A stretch of 64,000 nt of DNA from Actinomucor elegans. Its lineage: Eukaryota > Mucoromycota > Mucoromycetes > Mucorales > Mucoraceae. Location: positions 930,001 through 994,000 of the forward strand of contig JAMSLZ010000007.1 of assembly GCA_026027325.1 (NCBI GenBank), in the 5' to 3' direction. Below, piece by piece: positions 1 to 11,127 of this stretch. The translations under genes were made by a program, and so were the position numbers. A model generated the notes under the pieces. It had not been told where the DNA came from, searched no databases, and saw nothing but the letters and a program-made list of their open reading frames with translations. How positions within the stretch are numbered: the first letter of the stretch is position 1; every line of letters starts with the position of its first letter.

Positions 1-417
1 ACAAATCCATGAAGTATAGAATAAAAAATAAAAAACGCTAATATGTATCTGGTATTGGACAACATAATCTATGTTTCTTGATAGTCCCTGAAGCTTAAAA
101 TTTTTCATAATACTACAATATAAAAAAATAATGCAAGTCATTAATAATCATCTCAAGATCTCTTCGCCGATCTAGGTTTAATTTCCCATCTCATTAGTAG
201 TTTAAGCTTAAAATGGACTATTGCATCTGATAAAGGCCTAAATCTAGGCCCAATGCCTTTGTTGCAGTAGATGCCTTGTACAAATTTGTTAATGTATAGT
301 TTGTGTTAGTTTTTCTATCAGTTCAATTATAGATCAAATGTCGCTGGAGTGAGATCGAAGTTGATATTAGCTAAAACAGTACTTTTTTAAAAGTTTATTG
401 AAATAAAGCTAAAGGCT
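1..417. other. Non-coding left edge, downstream of MCR1
   Basis: AT-rich sequence with no convincing coding region. Positions about 155-260 carry a diverged reverse-orientation copy of the dispersed repeat described below (a GATCTCTTCGCCGATCT-like core followed by an ATCTCATTAGTAG-like flank). A weaker match lies near 335-360. The last bases are the presumed 3' untranslated region of the minus-strand reductase gene that ends at 418. Confidence 0.5.
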
Positions 418-1047
418 TTAGAACTTGAAGACCTTCTCAGAGGTATAACCCAATTCCTTCAAAATACCATCTACTTCACCCTGCTTGAAACCATCCTTGG
501 CACCAGCAATGGACTTGACCATGGGAGGAGGACCACAGACGAAGATGACAGTATCTTCTTGCTTGGCACTAGGCAAGTGAGCCTCAACAACTTCCTTGGT
601 GACATAACCAGTCACGCCATTCCAGTTCTCGGGAGCAGTATCAAGAGCGTAAACAACCTTGAAGCGATCAGGATGTTCCATGGCAATCTTATCCAACTCA
701 TCCTTCAACAAAATATCATCTTTGGTTTGGTTGGCAAAGATCAAAGCGATCTTGGTCTTTTTATCAGTGGATCTTTCATGGAAGACACGACGAATGACTT
801 GAAGCATAGGAGTGATACCAGTACCACCAGCAATCATACCGACGTTGGCCTTTTGATCCTTCTCCCAGTTGTACTTTTGAATAGGACCCTTGAATTGGAG
901 CTTGTCTCCAACCTTCATGTCGTGAATGATAGGTGTGAGCTTACCGTCATCGTATTTTTTGATAATAAAGTCAACGTGACCTTCAGTCTACACAGTTGCA
1001 CAAAAAAATGACACAATAATCAGATAAGATTTCAATCTATTAACAAA

Positions 1048-1088
<41 letters not shown>

Positions 1089-1669
1089 TCTTCTTCAGAA
1101 ACGGGGGTATAAGGACGAACAATAGGAGGTCCATCAGGCTTTTGGTGCTTGGCAAGAACACAAGAAGCAACAGAAAGACCAGCATTGTGACCCTCAGGAA
1201 GAGCGAAACGGAAAATACTCGTGTTATGACTGATAGGTTCAATTTGAGCCAACTAATAGAACGAATGGATTAAAAAACTCAAATATAATACATACGCTCA
1301 TAGTAATTACCTCAAGAGCGACAAAAGCGTCAGACTTAAGGGCAGGCTTAAGTTCTTTCTTAACCGCTTCTACAACAGGAATAACCTTAGTTTGACTAGA
1401 ATTATAAGCGATACCGCCCACAACACCAGCACCCACTAATGTAGCAAATAAGATCTTACTACCACCCTTTTTTTGGGATTCGGCTTGACTAGAGTAGTGA
1501 CGGAAACTACCGAGAGCTTGTTTCTATATAGAGGTATTCCGTGTTAATATATTAAGGAGAAGGAGGGGGAAGAGGAGCTGTCATGTCATTCTGTTGTTAC
1601 CTGAGAAACCAAACGGCTTTGAGAAACAGCACGAATAGCACCAGTAATAGCAGGAGAAGTGAAACGCAT
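418..1669 (-). CDS. MCR1: Mitochondrial NADH-cytochrome b5 reductase
   Basis: Flavoprotein that passes electrons from NADH to cytochrome b5 or other one-electron acceptors; Mcr1 proteins sit at the mitochondrial outer membrane and intermembrane space. Four exons on the minus strand (1669-1601, 1523-1311, 1252-1088, 987-418) join in frame to about 338 residues, a normal Mcr1 length. The N-terminus is basic and Ser/Arg-rich like a mitochondrial presequence, followed by a hydrophobic Gly/Ala/Val segment (about residues 45-60). The FAD-binding motif RPYTPVS is in exon 3. The NADH-binding motifs GGTGITPM and CGPPPM are in exon 4, and the protein ends in VFKF. Intron 3 holds a T36 run on the plus strand (1050-1085) directly after the donor. 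The start at 1669 is the first ATG and gives the presequence. Family assignment is secure; the mitochondrial form is inferred from the N-terminus. Confidence 0.95.
1050..1085. repeat. Poly-T run inside MCR1 intron 3
   Basis: About 36 consecutive T on the plus strand. On the coding (minus) strand the intron reads GTAAAAA and continues as a pure A run, so the homopolymer starts at the third base of the 5' splice site. Confidence 0.9.
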
Positions 1670-4053
1670 ATCGATCTTTTTTTTAAAAGCAAAAAAAGAA
1701 AAGGAGAAGAAGTAAACAAAAAGAACAGATCGCGAAAGATTTCTAAGACAGATTGAGCCAATGGTTGTAGTGATGTCACTATTGTCTCCAAAGGGCGCAC
1801 AGGTGGGGTAAGCGGCAAACGGTAATAATTTTTCCGTCTTGTAATTCTACTTTATTGTTTTTTTTTGGGATAGATTATGCCATTTAACTTAATGTATAAA
1901 AATACATATACTGTACTACCAATCATTAACAAAGCGCGATGCATTTATTGTACTGTCTTTCATAGAGGCGCTGATAAAAGTAGCACTTCATTATTCAGTA
2001 GTATCCCTTACAAAATTGCTCTTGGCCCTATCAAATACCGAGACATCTTTTGGTTTTTTATTTTCGGTATATATTATATTGTATAATGCTTGATTTTTTG
2101 GATAAACCAACTTTTGTGGCTGTACATCCATGAGGGCAGGTACTAGAAATTGATATACACCAACAACAGCATATTTAAAACTCTATCTTATTCATCGAAT
2201 ATCACAGGTACTGTTATTGGTCTTCTTTTTTTTTTTTTCTAGTTATTCAGTCGTGATCAAATCACCAAAATTATGGTTAATCTGATCTAATTAAGCACTT
2301 GAGACAAACGCAATCTTGACAATCCTTTATCGTGTTGTAAAAGTAAACTAGGCGCTTTTCAGAACCATATATAGCTCATTATATATCATTCACATTATGG
2401 TGGGCCTGTTGCACTTCAGCTAGTTAGATGCTTTCTTAACATAGCTGTTTACTCTGTACAGGAACTACTAAGTAAATGCGATATTGGACCGAGATCAGTC
2501 AAGCGGCATAGATATGATTAGATAATTATTGCATTTATTGAATAATGAAATAAAGATTTTGTAGGACATATTAACTTATCCCGAGCATGCACAAATAACG
2601 AATTGCAACATCTAACCAAGGGCGTTTTTCTGAACTGGAAATGTTTTAAAAAAGAACAATTTTTGTATAGTCTGAAAGGCATCCTTGATGTTCATCATTT
2701 AAAACTCAGTTATAGTTGTTTGGAAGTGCAGAATGCAAAGTTAAAAGTAACAGAGATTCTTTGAAATGAGGAGCGTGCATGCATATTTTGAATGTGTTTT
2801 TTACGACTAAAAAAACAAATAAGATATGGCTGTACTTTAGTAAATAACAAAAAAATATACTTGTAACTAAAGCAAGTTTTCTATATTGAAAAAGAAACTT
2901 AGCATTCACTTTATATCAATAGATGTAGTATTTAATTTTTGAGCAAATTTTATTAATGTACTTTTTGTGTATCGACAGTTTATAATTACTAAAATACGGG
3001 TTGAAGTCAAATACAAGAACTCTGGCGATCCCTCTGGAAATACTTCCGAAAACTCAGACAGCAAACCAAAGTAGTAACTCTAATTCAAACTCCTTCGGTC
3101 CTGCGCGTTACGTTCTATTAGATCTCGGCAGATCTCTTCATGGATCTCGGTATAATTTCGCATTTGAAGGATTATACATGATTATAAAGCAATGCTGCGC
3201 CTTTTGGAAGTCGGAATTGACAGAAACTGTACTAAATAATATGAGTAAAATACAGGAAATTCCATGTATCCAACACTGTAAGTGATTGCATAAAGATTAG
3301 GGACTTATTGTCATGCAGCCTTTGAATAATGCTCTTTTTCATTGGAATTGTTTCACTGCATATGGATCTATCTTTTGTTTCATCCCTTGGTAAGCATTCA
3401 AATAGAAATTGAATTGATGAAAGTGATTGAGAAGCTGTTATCCGAGAATTGTGATTTAGAAGAGGGGTTGGGTCAATCGTGGCTTTGTATAAATGCGTGG
3501 TTCAATTAGGAGCAATACATTTGAAACAATAACGTGATATAACTAGAAGCTTCTTCTTTTTTATCATTATGAAAGGTCAAACAATTGCGTATAAACTAAG
3601 GGGATTTTTTTTTTATTCTGGACCCTGATTACAGGTCAAGTGCTTCTCTTTATATATATATATGTGAGCACAAAGAGGGGGAAAACAAGCATGGAATAAG
3701 TGAAGTAGTTTACATTTGAAACACGTTAGTGTAGTATACATTTAAAAGCATATCTTGATAAATTGTGAATTAGTATAAAAGATATAACAGTAATCCTACA
3801 AGGTAGACCCCTAAGGTCTCAGGCAAAAGTAAACATTGCTTAATATAAACACAGCCAAGACACACGATGATACGTTGTACCTTTTTAATTAAATTAATAC
3901 ATCATGCAAAATCGCCCTCAAGTTTTCTTTTTAGGAGCACGCATTAGTCACACACAATGGATCCCGTCGTTCTGGATTATTTATGGTTTCTTCTTGTTTT
4001 TTTTTTTTATCTCTCTCTTCTTCTTTTCTCTTTTTTAGGAAAACCTACATGTC
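1670..4053. other. Intergenic region between MCR1 and the velvet gene
   Basis: Divergent upstream regions of two genes. Short open frames here look accidental. Dispersed-repeat cores occur near 2470-2510 (forward) and 3115-3180 (reverse). A TATATATATATATG stretch near 3652-3664 and a long pyrimidine tract (3990-4036) lie upstream of the velvet start and are plausible promoter elements. Confidence 0.5.
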
Positions 4054-5532
4054 ATGAACCATCAATTTTCGCCCACTATACATCCTTATTATCAAAAGCA
4101 ACCATTCAATAATACCAACGTCAAGTGAGTTTTGCACTGTCTAGATTGATAAACGTATTGACCAGCAGATTAGGTATGCGCTGACAGTTCAACAGCAGCC
4201 CAGAAAAGCACGACTATGCAGTTTCAAGGACAAAGGTAGTGAACCCGTCAAATGTTCATTCTAATGGCTAATCTTTCTTATAGTCGATCGCCGCCCTCTA
4301 GATCCACCTCCCATTGTCCAGTTACATCAAAGTAACAATATGAATTTCAAGTAAGCATCATGAATAAGCATGCGTATGTTATCTCGTATCATTGATACAT
4401 ATGCTTAAAAGATTGACATGGAAGGGGAATAATATATAAATGGAAAACAAGGGATAGAGCAGAATCGAGAGCACAGCACACTAATTTATCATTTATAGCG
4501 ACTATCACAATAGTGCGAACTTCTTTTTACATACTACTCTGGTTAATTCAAGCGATAATAGTGATTTCCATCATGTCAATGGTAACAAGACTACAGCAGG
4601 GTCTGTTGTACAGTCATTACATAAACTAAAAGATACCAACAATACGGGTAAAGTATACAATTATGTAGATGATGTGTACTAACTGCTTTATAGAAGGCGC
4701 GTTCTTTATATTTGCAGATATTAGTATTCGAATCGAAGGGATATTCAAGCTCAAGTTTACTTTATTTCAAATTAAAGGGTAATTTTAGCAGTATACATTC
4801 AGAAGCCAAGAACTAAACGCCAAATAGAATTCATGTAGAACGCGTTTGTTCTGTATTGTCTGATCCATTTCGGGTGTATTCACCGAAAAGTATGTGCTTT
4901 TACCTTATTCGTAACTATAGCTGACTTTTTTTTTTTTTCTCTTTCTTTTCTTGATAGCATTTCCAGGCATGTCAGGTAAAAACTAATCATGTATATCATC
5001 TGCCCCTCAAGGTTTTAATATCAATCTTATGTATGTAGAGTCTACTGACCTGACTCGTTCTTTTTCGGATCAAGGAGTACGGATACGAATACGTAAAGAA
5101 GCTAGAGCCACTACTCCATCTATGTAAAGTATTTTATATTAGGATCGACATATGCTGACTATATACAATAGGAAACGCCGAAGATTGCAAGTATCGCCCA
5201 GGACTGAAGAGGAAGAAGAAGAGGATGATGAATGCGAAAGAAGCTCTTCAAGTACCAACCACGTCATGTCAATGCAAAACCTACTCATAACTGATTCACC
5301 TCCACCACAGCCGTTATTTCCTCGAACTGTATTACCAGTACCTCACGCATTGGAACCTTCTTTGACTGCGCCTTCAACTCATTATTATACAGCCACGAGT
5401 TCCCTACCAAATCCATTGTCGGATTCACCTCAAGACTATAACTTGCCAGCCCTTATTAGACCTGCATCACCCAATCCATACCATTCATATTATCATCTCA
5501 ACTACCACCTAAATCGAGAAAACTCGCCATAA
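4054..5532 (+). CDS. Velvet-domain transcription regulator
   Basis: Velvet proteins are fungal DNA-binding regulators of development and secondary metabolism that form homo- and heterodimers. Nine exons (4054-4124, 4174-4235, 4284-4350, 4499-4647, 4694-4778, 4828-4889, 4958-4975, 5039-5123, 5172-5532) join in frame to about 319 residues. The velvet domain covers roughly residues 23-195: YALTVQQQPRKARLCSFKDK, then DRRPLDPPPIVQL, then GAFFIFADISIRIEG and FKLKFTLFQI, ending at GVRIRIRKEAR. A basic KRRRL patch follows, then an acidic run and a Ser/Pro-rich tail. The domain is cut by eight introns, one flanking an 18-nt exon. The last intron is placed at 5124-5171 because that alone restores frame and contains a CTGAC branch point. 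The ATG at 4054 follows a pyrimidine-rich leader. VelB-like is my best guess, but the subfamily (VelB, VosA, VelC) is not settled. Confidence 0.9.
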
Positions 5533-6248
5533 ACAACCCCTATGTCACCCGTTATGCTTTATTCTATATGCTACAGATGCACTATCTATATATCAATTAT
5601 GACCGTATGTAAAAGCATTGATGTTTATGCAGAAATATATATATTGTTTTTTTCAAAGAATTTACATATCACATCATCTTGTACCACAGCTTTGAGATAT
5701 CGATCATCGAATTATAGACACGTAGTACAATCTAATATATTATTCCGCGTATGTATGCTATCAAAAGTAATGCAAGATATGGATTTTATAAATTAAACTA
5801 CTGTGCATCTAGTTACAGTAGCATGTTTATGACAAAAAAAAACGCTGTCAGCTGCAAGAAACTGCTGATATATTCATTCTTTGATTTCATTGGATAACAC
5901 ACGACTCACTAACTGGTCTATTATGGTGCCCTTGACAAAATCTATGAAATATGCATAGCTAAAGACCAAACCGAGATCATGCTTTGGATTCCGGAAAATC
6001 TGTAAAACAAAAGGGGACCTTTTTAGTCGGTACTATTTCAATTCTTCAATTCAATTCATGCAAGAGCTACAAAACTCCAAAAATAGAGCATTTTCGCCGA
6101 CTAGTCCACTATTTTCTCAGCTATGTCATTAAAAAAGCATGCACATCATCCAAGAAAAAAAAACATTTTATTTTCTACATGATTAATTAATAATATAAAT
6201 TTCTAGTTTACATTCACTATCTTTTATGATCACGATATCAATTCCAGA

Positions 6249-6251
<3 letters not shown>

Positions 6252-6291
<40 letters not shown>
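6252..6291. repeat. Poly-A run (about 40 nt)
   Basis: Pure A tract directly preceded by CAGAGGT, so it reads like a splice donor GTAAAA extended into a homopolymer. No gene is supported around it. Confidence 0.9.
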
Positions 6292-6294
<3 letters not shown>

Positions 6295-6774
6295 CATTTG
6301 GTCAGAGGTTTGTCTAGTTTCACTCCTTTTGCTCGGGGCACGAAACCAGCCAAAGGTAATGAAGAGTCAACAGTGAGCAAGTGGCTAGTGATGTATTTAC
6401 CATTCTATAAACACATCCCCCTCTCCCTTCCTTCCAAGCCAACATGATAATCAAATTCAAGAAAATATTAATCAGACCAATATAACAAAAAGAAGCCGAA
6501 ACCCAAACAGTAAGAATTAATTTTTGTTAATAGAATCTAAACTTGAGCACAAAACCTATAATTGAATTTGGTAACATAGAATCAGCACTCTGCGTGTTCA
6601 CATATTAAATTCATTAAAAAGTATTTACATTGAATTCTTAAATATATAGAGCAAAACTCTCTTTCTAATAAACAAACATTCATAAGAATGAATGGTATGT
6701 AGTTCTAGTTAACTATATTATTGTTTAGCATACTTGTTGCAATTCAGTAAAATAATAATTGTAATAGATGCTTT

Positions 6775-6835
6775 GGTTCATTCTGAACATATATTAGTTT
6801 CAGATATGGCATTTAACCGGGGCCATGTGTGAAAT
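6775..6835 (+). repeat. Dispersed repeat copy, forward
   Basis: Matches the consensus order seen at 59.5 kb: CATTCTGA, a spacer, CAGAT, then GGCATTT-ACCG-GGCC and GAAATC. About 60 bases are alignable by eye. Confidence 0.5.
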
Positions 6836-7199
6836 CTATTGTTAATTAATTTTAGTTGATATGAAATGTTTGTTATATAAAAGTTAGCCTTTGATCTTCG
6901 TATAAAATGGATATTATTCTGCTAATAAACAGCGGTTTTAGTGTTCTCTGTTGATAACTCATTCTGAGCATATACCAGTTAGCAGATAAAACATTCTGTA
7001 ACATCAGCACAGAGAGCTATTTAGCTTTAGATCTTAAATTTTGGTACATATCATTGTGCTGCTACGACTCAGTGATTCTACATAATAGAGCGGGTTGATC
7101 ACTCTAAGTATGTCCATGGCTTCAAATACATACGACACTAGAACGAGATCCATTGAAAGATATGTTGACGGTTAGCTCTTCTAGATAAAAAAAAACTAA

Positions 7200-7334
7200 T
7201 AAAATGCAAAAAGTTCGTAACTGTTTTGAAACTGCAAAAACTAAGAATGATTTGGCTTTGGCCAAATGGAATTTTCTTAGTTTCCAGTCACTCCTTTATA
7301 GGCGTCAAACCGAAGCTATTGTATACAAGCAGGC

Positions 7335-7365
<31 letters not shown>

Positions 7366-8655
7366 GATGATACAAATCATTTATACAGTGTTCAAGATGT
7401 TTGCTGAATATCAGTTGGGATAATATAGAGCATTTGTCATTTTTAGAAATTGAAATAACCTTGTAACTATGGGCGAGAATATCGACTTTTGTAAGGACAA
7501 TTCAAGTACCATACAGAACATTATTGAAACACTACTCCCTACCCCTCATCAACTAAAGATAATATATACATCATTCTAGCACACTAGGGACTCATTTTAT
7601 ACAGACAAATTGAATCTATCATAGAAACTGTTTAATGACTTTAAATCGTTACTCGAGTCGTCCAATATGAAGTCTAACAGCATTTGCTACAAATGTGGTA
7701 CTGAACAATCCCTCGCATTGTTGAACAGATATAAACCCTTCACTCGCAATGGTCTAGATATTAGCTCGGAAATTGAACATCAGTTGCCCAATCTGTATAT
7801 TGCTAATATCATATCAAAAGCTGGAAATTATATACCAGTATTTATAGAGACAAAAAACCAATTACGTTCATTTTATTTTGGGAGGCCTGTTTGTCGAAAC
7901 AAAAACGGGTTAAATATCAAATGAAAAGATAAATACTTCGGCAAACTTCCTGTGTTGGAAAGAAAACAATTAGATAATGACTGCACTATTTTCCATTAAT
8001 ATTCATCGGAGACGGGTCTTTTGTGCTGACTTGTGTGGTTAAAAGGTCATATGAAAATGGGAAGTCATTGAAAATTAAAAATATATAATAGATACACGCC
8101 TGTATTTATCACCAATGAGCACAACATTCCTAAGGCTTAAATGCTCTGCTACTAAAGGCCATGTTACCCAATTGCAATCAGTTACAATAGGATAACATCG
8201 ACTAGCAGAGCTTTTTTGTGCCAAAATCAAGCATGCATGTCTACTTTGTCTCATCAGACTATATCTATTCGAGACAAGGCATCGCTGTTCGTAATAGGTT
8301 CCTCTGGTCTGGCATGGATACTCTTTGGAAGTTCGTTTCCTTAATTCAACCCCTAAATCAGTCACTTGAACATTGATGATAATCTTTCAGCATTTGCTGA
8401 CTCCTTTTTACAATAAAGCAAGGTTAGGTCTACCACCAACAACGGCGAAAATTTTAATTGGGGTAAGTCTTGAAATCAATGGACTTAATATTTTATCAGC
8501 TGTTTTCTTTATTTTTTTTTATGTTATTCTTCATCTCAGTGTGCTTATTTATCAACTTCTCTTATCATTAGTAAGTCTCATATTCAATTTGATTAATAAA
8601 ATATTTACTGATCTCAATTTGGGCCACAAAGATAACATGCTTTTTCAGTATTAAC
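7200..8655. repeat. Decayed block A (related to 51646-52665)
   Basis: Several stretches align by eye, in the same orientation and order, with the block at 51.65-52.66 kb. At the 5' end 'cgtaactgttttgaaactgc' corresponds to 'cgcaattgcttcgaaactgc'. In the middle, around 7745-7875, 'aatggtctagatattag' and 'ccaattacgttcatttta' both have counterparts. At the 3' end, around 8545-8650, 'gtgcttatttatcaacttct' has a counterpart, as does the end 'cttcagta'. Short open frames remain on both strands (7667-7924 plus, 8075-8365 minus) but no known domain is visible. Copy A has about 400 extra bases (7265-7680), including a poly-A run, that copy B lacks. It is probably an old mobile element or duplicated gene remnant. 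Confidence 0.6.
7338..7365. repeat. Poly-A run (about 28 nt)
   Basis: Pure A tract preceded by GGCGGT, again a GGTAAAA context. It lies inside the part of decayed block A that has no counterpart in block B. Confidence 0.9.
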
Positions 8656-9124
8656 AAAAGTTTCTTCAGAATCGCATAGTATATCGAATGGTGTCAATAT
8701 TACTTGAAATTTCGGTCAATGCATCGAGTTAAATTAATGAAAACCTGATTTTTCCTTCTTTATGTATATTTGTCCATAGTTTGCAAGTTGTTTCAGTTAA
8801 TAAACACGCATTTATGTACTCTCAGATGTCAAGATATATGCCACTAATTAAACGTGTTTTGAAAGCATCGTATTCGCTTTCTGTAGAAATCGAACAATTA
8901 CAATTTAGGCTTAGGGAATATCCTCAAGGCTTTTTCTCAAATTAAACCATTTCTTGGCTCACATTGAATTTATCGACACTCCTCAATTTAATGTTGCATA
9001 TGATAACTTGTACTTGTATATGTTTAGGATAAACTACTGCCAAATATAGAACCATTATTTCACTGAACTAGTATATACATACTATACTTCAGTGACTGGT
9101 TGTAAAATACGTATACTTAACAAC

Positions 9125-9355
9125 TTGGAATCGATCCTTAGAGCTCTTGACCAATCTTGGTCAAATAGTGTATCTGTTTAGGCACACATGGGCATAATAA
9201 ACGACTACATCTGTCATCTGTTAATATTTCATGGAATTAGCATAAAATATACTACATTGCTATGAATTGGCGGTAAATTACATATTTGTGTATAGGCGAT
9301 GTCTAATCGATAGATCCCTTGACCGATCTTGGTTAAATATCATATTAGATTAGTA
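9125..9355 (-). repeat. Two dispersed repeat cores, reverse
   Basis: Two cores about 180 bases apart. One has CTCTTGACCAATCTTGGTC followed by AAATAGTGTATCTG (9137-9172); the other has CCTTGACCGATCTTGG followed by TTAAATATCATATTAGATTA (9318-9352). Both resemble the reverse complement of the GACCGAGATCGGCC core. Confidence 0.5.
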
Positions 9356-9988
9356 ATCCATGTCGATGATGGGCTGATTCTATTAGATTTGTTACTCAAC
9401 ACCAGTTCAATTAATACTCTACATTTATTTGTCGTTAACTCTAAATTTGTCCACTCATTTTTAGAGTTTGACCTATTTCGATGCAATCTCGCATCGAATT
9501 AACTATCCATGCTCAAAATGAACTGCTGAATTTGATAAAGCTTTGATTTAAGAATGATAGCAAGTGTACTGGCTGTAATAGCTTGATGACTAAACTGTTA
9601 TGATCTAATTGTGTAGATAATAAAAGGAACGATGAATAAAGTTTTTGGTAAATCAAATAAATTAATGACTCTTTTTGAGTGCCGTGGCCAGTTTCCAAAG
9701 AAGAAGCAACTGTCACTGGACAACAAGATCTTCTGAGAATGAAATGAATCAAATATAGATCCTGGGATTCAATTGTAAGAGTACGTCACCAGCCTCCACC
9801 AATCATATGTTAATAAGCATGTTTTTTCTCATTCTAGACCGAAAAAAGATTTTTCCTTCAATATAAGCCTTGACCAAACACTTGTAATAAACTACTTCTT
9901 TTTCTTTTTCTTATTCAGATTTGGCAACTCCCTGTATTAGAAATTATTTTTTTTGGAAATATTTTTTTTTTTACAAATATATCGAAAA

Positions 9989-11026
9989 ATGAACCCAGAC
10001 CTTCAGCAACAAGATATGAAACAAAAAGTATATGAAGCCGAGGATCCTAATGATTCTGCTGGAGGCGATGATTCAGATACTGAGAAGCCTGCTAGACGTT
10101 CAGGAAGAAGAAAGATCAAGATTGAGTACATTGAGGATAAGAATCGTAGACACATTACGTTCTCCAAAAGAAAAGCTGGTATTATGAAGAAGGTAAAAAA
10201 AAAAAAAAAAAAAAAGCGCGAAAAAGTGACTCTGGCGTTGGGTGACTAAGTTTAAATATATGTATATATATACATAGGCCTATGAGCTGAGTACTTTAAC
10301 AGGAACTCAAGTTTTATTGCTTGTCGTTTCAGAAACTGGTTTGGTATACACTTTTACTACGGTCAAATTGCAACCTATTGTTACAAAACCCGAAGGCAAG
10401 AATTTGATTCAAGCCTGTTTGAATGCGCCTGATCCTATGGCTGCCGAGCAATCTGTAAGTATCCTGCGTGATTCAATGCTTGTATACTGATTTATGTTTA
10501 GGGTGGAGACGCGTCTTACGGTAATACTTCACCTCAAGTAGATGAAAAGAAGCCTATTTATGAGGATAAACCTGAACCTGCTGGTGCTGCGTCTGCTACT
10601 GCTCCTCCTCAACAGCAGCCTCAGCAACCACCTCAACAACCTCCTCAACAACAGCAGCAAAGTGCTGCTTATGGTAATAATGGTGGTAATGGATCAAATA
10701 ACAATAGCAACGTGTATCAGCCACAACAAGGTTATCCTCAACCACCTACTACTGGAGGATATAGCGGTCATCCTGGCTACAACCCTTATCCCCCTTCTCA
10801 ACAACCTCAACAATCTCAACAATCTAGTAACGCGTATGGTCAAATGCCTCCTCAACCTGGTTTCTATGGTAATCAACAGCAGCAACCTCATTACATGCCC
10901 CATCAACAGCAACCACAAGGTTATTGGCAGCAACAGCAGCAGCAGCAACCAGGTAGCTTACCGAGACAAGCACAAGATCAATCACCTATCATTGATGATA
11001 AGCAAAGAAGAGGTGTAAAAAAATAA
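9989..11026 (+). CDS. MCM1: SRF/Mcm1-type MADS-box transcription factor
   Basis: Three exons (9989-10192, 10278-10454, 10502-11026) give about 301 residues. The MADS box and adjacent SAM (SRF-Arg80-Mcm1) extension span roughly residues 35-120: GRRKIKIEYIEDKNRRHITF, SKRKAGIMKK, AYELSTLTGTQVLLLVVSET, then VYTFTTVKLQPIV. This is the type I (SRF-like) class that binds CArG boxes as a dimer and recruits partner factors. The segment before the box is acidic (DDSDTEK). The C-terminal half is Gln/Pro/Tyr/Gly-rich and low in complexity, as in Mcm1 and SRF activation regions. Intron 1 splits the MADS box right after IMKK and begins with GTAAAA followed by a pure A run. The gene converges on the transporter ending at 11128, with only about 100 bases between stops. 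Mcm1 orthology is likely but not proven. Confidence 0.95.
10195..10215. repeat. Poly-A run at a splice donor
   Basis: About 21 consecutive A starting at the third base of the MADS-box gene's intron 1 (AAGGTAAAA...). Confidence 0.9.
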
Positions 11027-11127
11027 GTTTCTTGATTCCCTTTTATATCCTCTTTCTCTTTCTTTCTAATGGAATACATACATATAACAAACGAAAAAAA
11101 AAGCAAATAAAGATAGTATTATTATTA

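Larger units (their letters stand above)
5533..9988. other. Gene-poor, repeat-rich interval
   Basis: No confident gene in about 4.4 kb. It holds two poly-A runs (6252-6291 and 7338-7365), dispersed-repeat copies near 6775-6835, 6955-7000, 9125-9180 and 9305-9355, and a decayed block (about 7200-8650) that is related to sequence near 51.65-52.66 kb. The open frames are short, break in several frames and match no family I recognise. The last 100 bases are the presumed promoter of the MADS-box gene. Confidence 0.55.

Noticed and set aside
3001..3285. 94-codon plus-strand open frame
   Set aside because: It has no ATG at its start, overlaps a dispersed-repeat core and shows no domain.
5152..5532. 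Separate gene starting at the ATG at 5152
   Set aside because: It is the last exon of the velvet gene; the ATG itself falls inside the final intron.
6183..6447. Open frames on both strands crossing the A40 run
   Set aside because: They encode poly-Lys or poly-Phe from the homopolymer and have no other support.
10694..10948. Antisense Leu-rich open frame opposite the MADS-box Gln-rich tail
   Set aside because: It is the complement of CAA/CAG repeats, so its Leu content is a shadow of the coding strand.
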